DNA of 64,000 nucleotides from contig JAQFVV010012529.1 of NCBI GenBank assembly GCA_028023455.1, positions 2,978,001-3,042,000 of the forward strand. Reading direction: 5' to 3'. Shown here in pieces: positions 11,159 through 23,350 of the stretch. Origin of the DNA: Epiperipatus broadwayi (Eukaryota > Onychophora > Udeonychophora > Euonychophora > Peripatidae). The notes beneath the pieces were generated by a model. The model was not told where the DNA came from. It did no database searches and saw only the letters and a program-made list of their open reading frames with translations. Made by a program: the position numbers and the translations under genes. Numbering within the stretch: the stretch's first letter is position 1; each line of letters starts with the position of its first letter.

Positions 11159-11217
11159 ATCCAAGGCTCCTCACTGATGAAGGCCACAAGTCAGAAACTA
11201 GTCTGGGGATATTGGAT
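11159..11217 (+). ncRNA. Type I hammerhead ribozyme, copy 2 (core intact)
   Basis: A 59-nt self-cleaving RNA fold. The outer stem I is ATCCAA (11159-11164) with TTGGAT (11212-11217). An internal loop of GGC against TA follows, then the inner stem I, TCCTCA (11168-11173) with TGGGGA (11204-11209). The core CTGATGA is at 11174-11180. Stem II is GGC with GTC around loop CACAA, and the first stem II position is an A-A apposition. GAAA is at 11194-11197. The very short stem III is AC/GT around TA, and the GTC triplet ends at 11203, where cleavage is expected. All invariant core residues are present. Stem I and II loops are of the kind that make tertiary contacts in natural type I hammerheads. Confidence 0.87.
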
Positions 11218-11361
11218 GAGTAGATGGGGATTTTATGCACAAGCCTTCTGGTATCCATTGATTACTCTAGCTTGCTGTGTGTGGCAATACGTATAGTGAG
11301 TTTTGCCTGTTTTAACAATAGTTATATACAAGCATAAGAGGTAGTGGTCATGAGATGTTTA

Positions 11362-12653
11362 TTATAAAAAAATAAATGTCATACTGTTAATTACTAGAGG
11401 ATATGATTTGGCCATACCAGTATTCAATGTTAAATATATCCATGAAATCTCTGATTTGTTACCAATTGGTCGAAATGATTATTTAGACCTTATAGCATAA
11501 TTAATATTAACCTGTTTATTTAAAAGATATGTAAAAAATAAGTGACATAGCATAATATATATATATATAATTGGTTTATGTTTTATCACAATCTTTACTT
11601 TTAATATTTAGCTTTTTTTTATTATTGTTAAAATTTAGATAAAAAAATATATGAAAAGAATATCACAAATGATTTTTTAGCTATTTTCCTATAAAATAAT
11701 AATTGGAAAAAAATGAGTGATTGAAAGCATTGGTAATAATGTTCACCTGTAAAAATTGATCTTTAAGGAAAAAAGATTATGCTGTAAAGATAATCTCTAC
11801 ATTTATGAGCGAAGATAGCATGATAATTCTTTTTTAGACATTATAATTACTCATACTTCTAAGAAATTACTAGCAAAAAGTTATAAGAGAAAGTTTGGTC
11901 TGCCAGTCTCATGAGCAAAAGTTGCAGTCAATGTAAATTTCTCAGTAAACATTAAACATTAAGAATAACAAAAATGGAAAAAATGCAATTTGAAATAAAT
12001 TATAAAATCTTTTTTTTATCATAGAGAAATGAAAATTATAATATCTGAAATGAAAATGGCAGCTGAATTGAATGATGCAAAGTGCACATGAATAGGGGAT
12101 ATAGTTTTCACATTACCTTAAGTTGAAGCCAATTATCGCTAATTTGAAGATATAAAACCACAATTTTCAGGCAGGGTGAGAAGTGGTTAAAGAAATTTTA
12201 AGAAAACTCTATAAGATATATTTATATATTTTAACTAAAGCTATAAAATTACTTATAAAATTAAGTTCTAATCTTTCCACATTAAATAAGTCCACATATT
12301 ATAAAATACAACTTTCTTTAACATATATTTAATTGGGCCAGAGCAAGTTTATTGTTAAATAAATACTTATTAATACATATTATTACTACAGATGCTCTAT
12401 TTTTTAAAAAAACAATTTGTTCTTTTATAGCAACAAATTTATATTCAAGATTTTTAGCAAACTGCATCCTTTATTTTTACTTCCATTTTACTTATGAGTT
12501 TTATATATTTGGAGTAGATTTGTGTTCATCTAGTTAAGAGAGTTATGTTTAGTATTTTTGATGAATATTTTTTTAACGAAAGCATAATTATTAGGGATTC
12601 CTGTATTTGATTTTCATTATATTCATTCATCTAAATTGTTTATATATATATAT
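11362..12653. other. AT-rich interval, nothing recognised
   Basis: AT-rich sequence with a TA run near 11555 and several short chance open frames. No gene, terminal repeat or RNA structure stood out. Confidence 0.45.
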
Positions 12654-15149
12654 TGTACCGGTATAAATCCACCACGCTTACTCATACACAGTACCCGAGT
12701 TCAAACCCAGTCCACGTTTAAGAATAAATTCCAAAACGCCAACGAAATTCAAACCCAAACCCCGGCATGACCAACCGATGATGACTTTATAACAGCACGG
12801 GGTTATCCCTTTACTAGCTCAACTCAGAACACAGACTAAATTACTTACAGTTTTATATATAGATCTATTATACTCTGGATATCGGTACGGTCATTAATGT
12901 AATGTATATATTTAAGTTGTCAATACAGACAGTAGGTGACTAAATAGACTTCGAGAGTAATGAGGTGGAAAACACAAAATTAGAGTAAATAAATTGTTTA
13001 ATAACAAATAGAGAGCATAAAATATATAGTATTCAAAAGTACGGTAAGATTTCCATAAATATTCTATTATAATTAGCTACTAGTCTTTAGTAATCATTTT
13101 ACCTGGTAAACAAACTCATACCAATATTTGTGTAGTGAAATGATCGACGGGTGGCTAAGGGAATCAGAGCATTTGAGCATTGAAAATATTTATCTACGAT
13201 TTTTATTAAGTTATTTTATTCGAATAGATTCGAACCGTTGCGTGTACGAATAGTTGGAGGGTGGTTTCGTATAACTATGATATCTAAGATTGATGTACTA
13301 GTGGTTGCCTAGATTGAAGAGCCCTACAGTAATCACTTGCGGTGCATCAACGGAATACCGGGCGGCTTGTACTTTGACAAGGCTTAATGCCCCCAAGTAG
13401 CTCCAGGACACTACAACCAGCCGGGATCATTTCGAAACCCGGTGATCCAAGAGATAACCTGGGAAAGAATTGCTTTCTTCCCCATATGGTAGTATGGCGA
13501 GACGCTAACTTCGGCGAAGGGAAGGCATTGCCACAGTCATCGAGGACGAGTGCTTGAAGTGGATTTGAAAAGGAATTATACCAAACCTGGGTAATCAATT
13601 CGTCTATTTCTGCGCAACAGGCTGATATAACTATTCCAATAAAACATGGCGGAATCAAACTGACCGCGAAAGCAATAATTAATTAAGTTTACTCTGAAAC
13701 CCCTAACTCCCCCAGGTCGTTCAGGCGGTAGCGATGATAACAAATTATACACTGAGAACTATTTCTCATTTCATGTAGGAAACTAAGATAATAAACTTAA
13801 AACCCTTTACATTTTTAAGATTGAAGTATCGGTTACAATAGTATGACAACACAAAAAACATAATAAAGTGATTTAATATCTGCCAACTCAATATATGAAA
13901 TAATCTTTACTTTAACAACGAACTTCCTTTTAAAATAACTATAATCAATATTATAAACTAGCTTTAAACAGAGTTGGGAAATATTTCTATTGGCATCGTT
14001 TGTTTATAGCATAAGTAAATAGGAAAAAAAATATAAATGTCTTCATTTGAATTATTATTAGTAGATACAATATTTACAAACTATTTTCTAAAGACTAGAG
14101 CAGAGGAAAAGGAGAAAAGAAAATTTACTGACAGGTTTGAAACAGTAGCGTTATAAACGAAACAAAAAACTTACATGTGATTCATTTGATTGACAGATTA
14201 ACTTATAACATTAAGCTCGGGAGAAAGTTAAAAGTTCATGTAACACAGTTACCCTTCCTTCTTCATCCGGCTTGGCTTCTCACGATGTTATTTCTGACGA
14301 ACGTAGGCGCGCATTTGAAATCTACTTGGAAGGCATAGTCAATTTGGAGATTGGAAGCTGGAAATTGTGAAGCACATAAAACATGATCAGTCAGCGGCAC
14401 AAAGATTCAAATTGGCGGGACAGAGATCAGCTCCTGGCACTTAGCCCATCGACATTACGGTTTACTGGTGAACTTCTTAACAAAAGTTGGAGAGATTTCT
14501 CTAGCAACTGCTTTGCTGTTTTTGAGACGATCTACTCTCAGCCACGTCAAAAGTTAGAATGTTAGTTTTCTCTACGATGGCCACGGTTGACCTTTCTGTC
14601 CGGTTTTTGTTTTAGGCTCCGCCTACTTTTCTCTAGCCTTCAGCAATCCAGCTTGACCATACAATATCAATTATCCATTTCCATTGTTCCGTTTTCAGCT
14701 ATCTTTAACTTTAATACGCAATTTTAAATTGACAAAGTAATTACAAATATAAATTCCTTATCTAATTTCGAATACAACTCAATTACTCTATACATTTGTA
14801 CAATACAGATTTTAATTAAAACCACTGATCAAAGGAATGTGACTTTTGATCAGTATTTTTAAACGACTTTGTATAATTCTAAAAGGCTAAAATTTAAGCA
14901 AATACACCCGCAATGAAACTTTTAAATTAAGCTGATATAAATTCACAAACCACGCACACACGAATATTATTTCATGATTTGTGACATTTATGCACGGAAT
15001 CTTTACATATTTATTTACAAAACATAAAATATATATAGCTCAATTTTTGTGACTTGAAATGGAAAAATCCCATTGCGGGCGAATAGTAGTTCGAATTACC
15101 GTACTTAAACACATGAAACTAAGATCGGTTCTTCGATCTGTCTGTTTCA
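12654..15149. other. Less AT-rich, CpG-containing block (possible solo LTR or other insertion)
   Basis: Base composition changes sharply at about 12654 and reverts at about 15149. The block holds many CpG dinucleotides, unlike both flanks. It begins TGTACCGGTAT and ends GTCTGTTTCA, that is TG...CA, with ATAT immediately on both sides. This fits an LTR with a 4-bp target duplication but is cheap in AT-rich DNA. There is no convincing protein: the best frames are 104 codons at 13347-13658 minus and 60 codons at 14383-14565 plus, neither recognised. A promoter and 5' exon of an unknown gene is the main alternative. Confidence 0.35.
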
Positions 15150-16844
15150 ATATATAACATCATTAAATAATATACATAGTTTTAAAAATATTGCAAAAAT
15201 GTAAATTATCAAATTTTTTTTTTTTTTTATAGTAAATCAATTTTAAAAAATAATAATAATAATCAAATATCTATATTGCTTGGGAGTTCATAAGAAGGTC
15301 AGGTGCTAAAATTGTCAGAACTGAATTAATCTAAGGACTTTATGCTGATAATTTACAACTGTATTAAATAAATGCCCATCTGTCTGATTATAAATATAGT
15401 GCTGCCGTATATTATCCAAAGGAAAATGTAAACAAACAAAAGTGTTTAAAAGCCCATTAAAATTCACAAATTTTACAATATTCAAGCAAACATTTTTTCT
15501 TCTCTGAGTATCATACACAATTACTTCAGTGTCAACCCTGTCCTGCAAGTTTTTGAATGGACTAGCAATTAATATTTTTACAATGATGCCATGTTTGATT
15601 TTTTTTTTGTATGCAATTGAATCTTTTTTACATATATTACAAAATTAATTTATGTACTATATTATAAGTACTTAAGCCTTCTAATAATTAAAATAAAAAT
15701 ATATTTTAAATTAATATTTTAAAATTGTGGAAATAAGTATCTAACTGAAAATCTCTTACTTATAACAAAGGAACACATCGTTATTGGTTTTATGATACCT
15801 ATTCAAAAAATTAAAAGAACAAAATATTAGATATTTAGAATTAGTTATCATCAAAGAATCAAAAAAAATTCTAAAAGTTAATAAATTATTGTTATTAAAA
15901 TATTTCATTTTCAGTTTTTAGAAAAACATTTTTTTCTGCCTGTAGTAATTGTTTCTGTACCAATTTTCATTCTCGCAACATACTTTCTAAAAGATGTGAT
16001 GTCTTTTTAAAAATAGATTGTTTTCAAATACTACTCCCTTCCCTAATGACATCATTTTTGATTTAATAATAAGTCTTTTACAAAAATATTGCATTATAAT
16101 CATTAACCATTACTGAAAATCACATTTTTTGTGGCATTTAGCTGCAAGGAAAAAGAATCTAAAATATCAGCCAATCACAAATCGCACCTCCTTCATAGCT
16201 TTGTCAGAACAATAGAATGTGTTGTCAATCAAGACAAAGGTCTATAAATAAATAGCATGATTATATTTACTAAATAAATAGCATGATTATATTTACTAAT
16301 AAAATTTCTTCAGATAATGTTAAAAGCACATACATTTTATTCTTTTTTTATTAATCTTTCCAAATGTTATTTGCAATATTTTGCATAATAAAATATTTTC
16401 TGAACATAATATTATAAAGTTTTTCAAAATTTTAGAACATGATTCAAAGTTGATACTGATTTTAAAATGTCAAAATAAGTAGACATCCTAATTTTTTGAT
16501 AAGAAGACCACTTATAAGAGAAAAAAGTTATTGAAAAAATTGAATATTACCTAGAGGGTATTTAATAGCAATAAAAGGTAGATATTTTATTATTTTCTTT
16601 ATTTTAAAAAAAAAATTACAATATTTTATTTTTATTATTTTCAGTGATTGTATGAGTGAATATACAGTAAAATTTATGTAAATGTGTCTCCTCAATTTAT
16701 TATTAATAACTATATTATTTTTTAAAATGTTTGTACTATAATATTAATTTATATATTTATATTATACATATAAAAAACTATCAGTATATATATATATATA
16801 TGTGTGTGTGTTGAAAAGTACTGTATACTTGCAATTCAATAAAC
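15150..16844. other. AT-rich interval with one short tandem duplication
   Basis: Low-complexity sequence with A and T runs and a TA/TG microsatellite near 16785-16812. A 77-codon minus-strand frame at 15315-15548 has no recognisable motif and is probably chance. Confidence 0.4.
16245..16296 (+). repeat. 26-bp perfect tandem duplication
   Basis: Two adjacent identical copies of a 26-bp unit, TAAATAAATAGCATGATTAT plus ATTTAC. Confidence 0.8.
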
Positions 16845-16852
16845 AAGATGTA

Positions 16853-16942
16853 GGGATTTTATGCACAAGCCTTCTGGCATCCATTGATTACTCTGGTTGG
16901 CACTGAGTGGCACTACTATATGGAGAAAGTTTTGCCTGTTTT
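16853..16942 (+). mobile_element. 5'-truncated copy of the hammerhead element
   Basis: About 90 bp homologous to the last ~90 bp of the hammerhead family unit: GGGATTTTATGCACAAGCC at the left, TTTTGCCTGTTTT at the right. It is flanked by AAGATGTA on both sides (16845-16852 and 16943-16950). Truncation at the 5' side, a fixed 3' end and a target duplication show that this family inserts by reverse transcription starting at the 3' end. Confidence 0.7.
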
Positions 16943-17075
16943 AAGATGTATTATAATCTAATTAATATTTATCAACAAAATGTAAGCTGTATCTGTTTGT
17001 GCATGGTAGGAGAGGGCTGGAACAAAATATAGTGTTGTTCACAGCTTCACTGTACCTTATTATATTATAAACATT

Positions 17076-17088
17076 AAAACCTAAAGCT
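17076..17088 (+). repeat. LINE target-site duplication, left
   Basis: AAAACCTAAAGCT, identical to 23351-23363 on the other side of the LINE. Confidence 0.9.
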
Positions 17089-17229
17089 CACTTCCGCTTT
17101 TGGCAGCCATCTTCGTAACTAGTCTTAAAAAGCGTCCCTTAGTGTTTTACAGTTTTAGGAAGACGGGACGACTGTCCCTTTACCTTTACGTCTGTTATTC
17201 AAGGTAAGTCAACTTTTTAATCATTTTAT

Positions 17230-19827
17230 ATGATGGAAAGTGATAATATAACCGATAAAACTAAAAATAAAGTAAGCCCCGATCTCAGCATTCAACCCAA
17301 CAATGCGGTCATCGGCCGTAAATTGTATAGCCTTAGATCTAATCTAAATGCATCTAAACCACCCGTTACAACAAATAAAAACCCACAAATGAGTAAATCA
17401 AAAGAAAATTCCATTGCAAATATCAACAAAAGTTTAGAAAATATTCAACTTACCCCTAATACAAACAATAGAATAAATATCTCGTCAAGCGAAATTATTG
17501 ATACAAGCGAAAACCAATCATTACCTCTCTGAAGCCTTTACTCAACCACAGAAGATTATAATGAGCAATTTCCTTTGCCCAACAATTCAATTAAAACTAT
17601 ATCTGGAAACAAACAAAATTACCAACAAAATGATACCGACGAAATTTTTAAAGTAAAAAATTTTCCACCAGAGGTCGACAAAACCAGTACTGTGTCAGTA
17701 CCGTTTGTCAACAGTAAATTTAAAAATAAAAAAGAAGAAATAAATTATAAAACTGATAAATTTCATTCTAAAACAATCAAAGATTTTAGCTCAGAACAAT
17801 CCATTGCTACATCAGCTAACGTGCAAGCTAAACCAATTACCTCAATATCAATATTGGAAAATCCCACTACGTACGCAAATATCGTAAGGTCAAAAAATTC
17901 TGAGAGCATCTCTGAAAATATTAAGGCCGATAATCTCAACGAATTATATTTGAATCTCACAGAATTAGACATAGAAAAAGAATCAAACACGCAGGAAAAT
18001 GTCTCTTTTAATATAAACAATATTAACGATGATATGTTCCTAGAAATAAACAATGAGTTCAACAAAACGATACCCAACTCTCTATATAAATCGTTTGCAA
18101 ACTATTGCAGCGATAAGTCTTTAATCTTAGCCATAACAAATCATCAATGTGCTTTATATAAATTCCCTGTAGAACAACTCTACAGTCTAATCAATCAAAA
18201 GCAATTAGGCAGAGGCATTCACATGATCCTTAATCATCCCAATGACCGCTATGTGATCGTAGAGTTTAAAACGTGGGCAGACCGAATGAATTTTAAAAAT
18301 AACTACAAATCTTTAGGAAATTATATACTATGCTCCATAGATATGAACCGTCCAGTTACACTATCTGGCAGAATTCAAAACTGCCTTGCCCACTTAAATG
18401 ATTAAGAAATACAAGACATCCTTATTAATTATGGTTCAGTTAGCAAATTTAAACACCTATTAAATCCTCACTTCGAAGATCAAATCCTGTCCAATACAGT
18501 TACCTTCACACTTACATTAAAGAAAAACATTATACCCACTGACATACCCACTATTATTACAGCAAGAGGCTCTCCTATGGTTTTGACATTCAGAGGAGTA
18601 CAACCACAATGTTTTTTCTGCCTTCAAAGAACACACCTCATTAAAGACTGTGCAGCAAGAATATGCACACACTGTGGTATTAAAATGAATAAATTTCACA
18701 AATGTCCTGGTAGACCTATTAACAAGTCCTTAAATAGACAATCATCACATAGGACTAATTCAAACAGCAACCTCACAAACCCAGATATTCAGATTCAAAT
18801 AAATCCTCCAACAAAACCTTCCACATCCAAAACTATATTTCAAAATGAAAATATTCAAGAAAGAACAAACGTCAACCTTTACACTAATAGTAGTAAATCA
18901 GAGAACCAAACAACAACAAATACTGCTCCTAAACCAATCACGCAAACTAATAATACTCAAGATCAAACATTCGAAACAACTTATACTAATCCCCAAGAAA
19001 TAATATTAGGTCAAACTCTTTCTACAAAAGAAGATAATATGACCAAACCATCTAAAGAGAACAAGATAAACCCAGGCGATGAAGAAAATACACTCAAAAA
19101 ATGTCAAAACAATTCTTCCAATATAACTCCTAACCAGCTTAAAACAACTGATAACAACCCTAAACAGAGTGAACCACAAACTAACTGCAATTCTTCAACT
19201 CCTGCAAGAATTAACCTACCAGACGAAAAGATCCATCAAACACCCAACCCGAAAGTCAGCATGATCGAAGATTCACAACTGTTACAGCAAACAGAGAATG
19301 TCTCAAGTCTAAAATTCGAACAAAAATCTTATGACAATAAAATAACACTACTATCAAAAGAACAGGAAAAGGAAAACAACACTAATCAACTTCAAAATCC
19401 TCAAAAAATTGACACAACAAATACCCAAAATACAATTAAGAAAATTAAAAGAAAATCAATTCGCTCAGATAAATCAAGCTCTGATGATGACAGCTCCCAC
19501 CCGATACTTTACTCACCACCCCCCTCTAACAAACAAATCTCCGATAAATCCAACTCAAAGCTTCACAAATCCATAGAAAAAAAGAGGAAAACCATGGATC
19601 TTACAACCTTAGATACCATTGATTCTCCCGATGAATCTCAGACAGATTACTCTACTCCATCAGACACCGAAGACTTCATGGATGCGATTCCTCAACCAAC
19701 AAATATATCACCAAGCCATCTACAAGTTCAATCACAAGTCTCTGACTGCCTAACAACATCAGACCTCATTAATATAGAGATGTCCCACATTCACTTGGAT
19801 CACTTTGCTGAGGACGGTTTGGATTAA
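17230..19827 (+). pseudogene. LINE ORF1, Gag-like RNA-binding protein with two nonsense codons
   Basis: One frame from ATG 17230 to TAA 19825-19827 (about 865 codons), interrupted only by TGA at 17530-17532 and TAA at 18403-18405. Both stops sit in otherwise open sequence and look like point mutations. The N-terminal third is rich in Asn, Ser and Lys and probably disordered. A folded, possibly RRM-like region lies at about 18080-18580. Zinc knuckles lie at 18610-18705: CFFCLQRTHLIKDC is a clean C-x2-C-x4-H-x4-C knuckle, followed by a second Cys/His cluster, CTHCGIKMNKFHKC. The C-terminal third is a long Asn/Thr/Gln/Ser-rich tail. LINE ORF1 proteins coat the element RNA. This one is unusually long because of its low-complexity arms. 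Confidence 0.85.
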
Positions 19828-22800
19828 TCTATCATGTTCTGCAAAATAGCTGGCATAAAATTCGCGGCATCAACTCAATCGATAGAGTTCTTGCTATTAA
19901 AAACTGGCTCTCACTCTGCTCCCCACATATACTTCTTATGGGCGAAACCAAACATCACTATAAGACTGACCATAAAATAATATCTCTTCTCTCCTCTCTC
20001 GGATTTACTAGATTTTCCATCGGCCATTCAGCTTCAGGTGGAGTCGGTATTCTTCTTAGCAAATCAGCACCACCAAAAAGTTTCAATATTCTATTCCTAG
20101 ATGCCAATATTATTATTATAGAAATAGATTATTGGGGTTATCCGATCATCATAGCTTATATTTATACAGCCAAAGACACCTCAATATCTAAAAATAGTTC
20201 ATATCCTAAATGTCATCAACGCTAGCAGAGCCTCCCCTACCATTCTTCTCGGAGACTTTAACACCACCTACAATGACTTCAACAAGAGATTTTTGCATCT
20301 AATAAATCGCAGATTAATGTGTGGAGAGGGCTTCTTCCCACCCGAAGCCTACTCTTTCTATACTAAAACTAAAAAGTCCCTAATTGATCTGGTTTACTAC
20401 ACCCCAGACCTCCATTTCAACCTTGATGCAGCCTTAACCCCTGTTGCTTTCTCCGATCATATGGCTCTGATCTTACAACTCACGCCTATCTCAATCCCTA
20501 CACCTATAGATGGACCTGGAAAAACCATGTGCATGATCATCCAATCAAACATGACTGAAGTGCTAGTGTCTGAGACATACATCTATTTCCAGAAAATAAA
20601 CATCCTTTCCCTTCCTGCTGAAGAAGGCTGGTTTTCCTTCATCGGAATTCTTCAGTCCATATTAAATCACCACACCAGGAAAATCAAAGGACCAAATGGT
20701 CTTCTAAATGACCTAACAGACATTAATATACAACTTCAAGCATCACAGCAAAATTTCACAAATACAGAAAAAATTATCTTCCTTAAAAACCTCTACAAAA
20801 TCAAGCAAAAATCCCTTGCAGAATATATTTCCATCAGAAGAGCCAAATGCTTCTTAGCACAACAACACTGCTGGACGAGAGACTACCTCAGATGGGCACT
20901 GGGTTACAATAAAAAACAAATCACTCCCACATCCATTTATACTAATGGTACCAATCTCATTGGCTATCCAATGATGCAGCACATCAGCAAACAATTCTGC
21001 CAATTAATGCAAAAAGATGGAGCCCCTCCAGTAAACAGCTGGTTGGATGCTGGAGACCCCAGCGAACATGGCATCACAGAATTCCAAATTAAAAAGAAGA
21101 TATCATCACTCCCTGACAGCATTCATCCTGGCCTTCACGGCATCCCAAATTTCCTTCTCAAACACCTCAGTCAATTCACTGTTCCAATTATTAAAAAAAT
21201 GATAGATCACCTAGCTTCCGGCTACAGAAACATAGCAGATCTTTACCCTGTGGCACTTGTGCCTTTTATTAAAAAAGCAAAACCACTAAACGACATTAAC
21301 AGTATCCGACCAATATCCATGACCCCACTGCTTATCAAGATTATAGAGTCAGTCATTAAGGACCAAATCCAACCTCAAATTCTTAGCAATATCTCGCCAA
21401 ACCAATACGGAAAAAAGGGATCATCAACCTCGCATGCTATGTCCAATATAACTGCACTGTTCAATCATATCAGAGTACATCGTAAATCCAAACCTATTGC
21501 CGTCCAACTGGATGTTGCAGCAGCATTCGATTCAGTACAGATCAACACCCTTCTGGATATTCTGATGGAATACGACATTCCAGCTGCAATTGTTCAGATT
21601 ATCAGCAATCTGCTCAACAACAGAGAGATTTTTCTCTCTCTTGATGGCAAGATCACTCCAGGTTTCAAGCCATACAAGTCGATCCCTCAAGGATCTCCGC
21701 TCAGTGCCCTTTTCTTCACAGCATACATCAACCCTCTTCTGGTGGATATAGAAAAAAACCTCCCTGGAATATTCCTTCCTTCTCTCAATAAAGATTTCAA
21801 TGTATTCGCATACATAGATGACATCATGGTTGTGCTTCCCACCATTAAATACCTTCCCCATCTCATGAACATCTTAAACAGAAATACAGTGAAACTTGGC
21901 CTACAAATAAATTTTAACAAATCTTCCATCTGGAAGATTTGTCTGGTAAACAAATCAACTCTTCCTTTTCTGCTAAACCACAAAGATACCTTGGCTTCCC
22001 AATCTTCAAACCTCCAACTGCAATGGCAAGAATGATTCAAGATGCAATCCTCCAATCAACTGAAGCCATCACCACTTCACTCTCTAGAGTATATCTTTCA
22101 TTATATGGAAAGGTTAGCCTCCTCAACATGATCATAATGCCAAAAATCTCATATTATCTTCCATTCATTAAAATCACTAAACAGTTTCAAAATAAAATTA
22201 ACCGATTATGCACCAAACTTCTCTGGAGAGGAAGGACTGTTGCCATTAGCTTGCGAGGTATCCAACGACCACGCAGGTTCAATGGACTGTCGTTCCACTC
22301 AATACAGGCAATCATTTTACAAAAAACTCACAATATTCTACATAATCTGATCCTCTCCTATGGATACTCCAACATTATGAAAAAAATTACACCAACTGAT
22401 CGTCCCCCGCCCTTTTCCAGTTCATGGATATCATTGCTAATAGATCATCTACAACTTTATAACCCGACGATGTCCTCTAACCTTAACCAAAAAATCACTT
22501 TATGGGAAGCATACAATCTAATCAACTATAATCAACAACCCATTAAAACCAGCCTAAAAATAACCAACCAAAGACTCATTACACACTTCAAAAGATGGAG
22601 CCTTGAACCCAAATTCCTGGACTTCATCATTAAAATTAATCTTGATGCGCTTCCCACAAATTGGTTTCTTTATCACCGAAGAGGTTTTACTAGCATTGAC
22701 CCTATATGTGGTTTAGGTGCTCGTGAAGATGAAACCACAGACCATATTATACACCGCTGTCCAAGACTTAAAATACTGAAAGATATAATCATAATCAATT

Positions 22801-23054
22801 CTTACATAAGATCTGAAATGATTTTCTCACTTGAAAATGCCATTAATAGTGGAACTTTTTCAATAATAAGGCTCTCTATCTTTGTCCTTTATTCCATATG
22901 GATAGTGAGATGCAAAACTCTCATGGAATTACCCCCGCCACAAATCATACCATTGTTTTACCAGACTCTCAAAAAAATCAAGAAACGTGATCAGCTTGCC
23001 TCCAGTAAAGTCTTTGACGACACCTGGTCTCTAACCGCTCTATCCTTTTCCTGA
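19812..23054 (+). pseudogene. LINE ORF2, endonuclease and reverse transcriptase with two frameshifts
   Basis: Three open pieces join by frameshifts. The first (frame open from 19812 to 20225, including WHKIRGINSIDRVLAIKNWL and the ETK motif of the endonuclease) shifts near 20170-20200. The second, to 22035, has GDFN at about 20251-20262, SDH at 20452-20460, the RT catalytic Asp in DVAAAFDS (21511), PQGSPLS, and YIDD at 21811-21822. It shifts near 21930. The third, to 23054, has the thumb region, a Cys/His motif around 22700-22760 (CGLGAREDETTDHIIHRC) and a conserved C-terminal helix region. The ORF2 start overlaps or abuts the end of ORF1. An ATG at 19834 is one frame off, so the start is not certain. 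YIDD replaces the more common F/YADD. Confidence 0.88.
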
Positions 23055-23350
23055 TTGTCAACTCCCACCTACCCAGAATTCTAGAATAGACAATATTAAA
23101 AAGAAAATAGTCGTGTTATTAAAAAAAAAAAAAAAAGCTAATAACATTCATCAAGTTCTCAGTTTCTCATATTATACACAAACCCTTCATTATACCTAAC
23201 CACATAAGTGTATAACAACTACTAACTAACATATTCTAGCCATATGTTAATCAGAACTTTTTATAATATTATTGTACAATTTATTCATTAACTTATCCAT
23301 TATCAAAATGTAATCACTATTTATTACTAATAAAATTTTTTGTTGAAATG

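Larger units (their letters stand above)
10702..11361 (+). mobile_element. Hammerhead-ribozyme repeat element (retrozyme- or PLE-like), tandem copy
   Basis: Two direct repeats (about 10702-10915 and 11159-11365) flank a unique middle, so the locus is about 1.4 copies of one unit. The distance between the two equivalent ribozyme cleavage positions (10748 and 11203) gives a unit of 455 bp. Unit ends are inferred from other copies: the 3' end reads TTTTGCCTGTTTT and the next unit starts AACAACAGTTAT. The locus has no coding frame. Tandem units each with a type I hammerhead are known from Penelope-like pseudo-LTRs and from metazoan retrozymes. No clear target duplication was found at this copy. 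Confidence 0.75.
17089..23350 (+). mobile_element. Nearly full-length non-LTR retrotransposon (LINE), two ORFs
   Basis: A 6.26-kb element with perfect 13-bp target duplications, starting CACTTCCGCTTTTGGCAGCC and ending TTGTTGAAATG without a poly(A) tail. ORF1 (17230-19827) has CCHC knuckles. ORF2 (about 19812-23054) has an apurinic-type endonuclease, a reverse transcriptase and a C-terminal Cys/His motif. A 3' UTR of about 300 bp follows. Domain order fits the APE-bearing LINE superfamily (I/Jockey/R1-like); no RNase H was seen and the clade is undecided. Two nonsense codons in ORF1 and two frameshifts in ORF2 show it is inactive. The perfect duplications argue the insertion is not very old. 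Confidence 0.9.

Noticed and set aside
10702-11361. The direct repeats as retroviral-type LTRs
   Set aside because: There are no TG...CA ends, primer-binding site or polypurine tract, and the middle is non-coding. The hammerheads and tandem unit structure explain the repeats better.
13347-13658. A 104-codon minus-strand frame as a gene
   Set aside because: No family resemblance, start context or splice evidence. An open frame of this length is expected in less AT-rich DNA.
12654-15149. A Helitron, because of the AGATCG/CGATCT hairpin near the right edge
   Set aside because: There is no CTRR terminus after the hairpin and no 5' TC start in an A-T target.
16785-16812. TA/TG tracts as origins or satellite arrays
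   Set aside because: They are short microsatellites common throughout this AT-rich DNA.
21532-22055. Minus-strand open frames inside the LINE reverse transcriptase
   Set aside because: They are antisense shadows of ORF2 and show no motif of their own.
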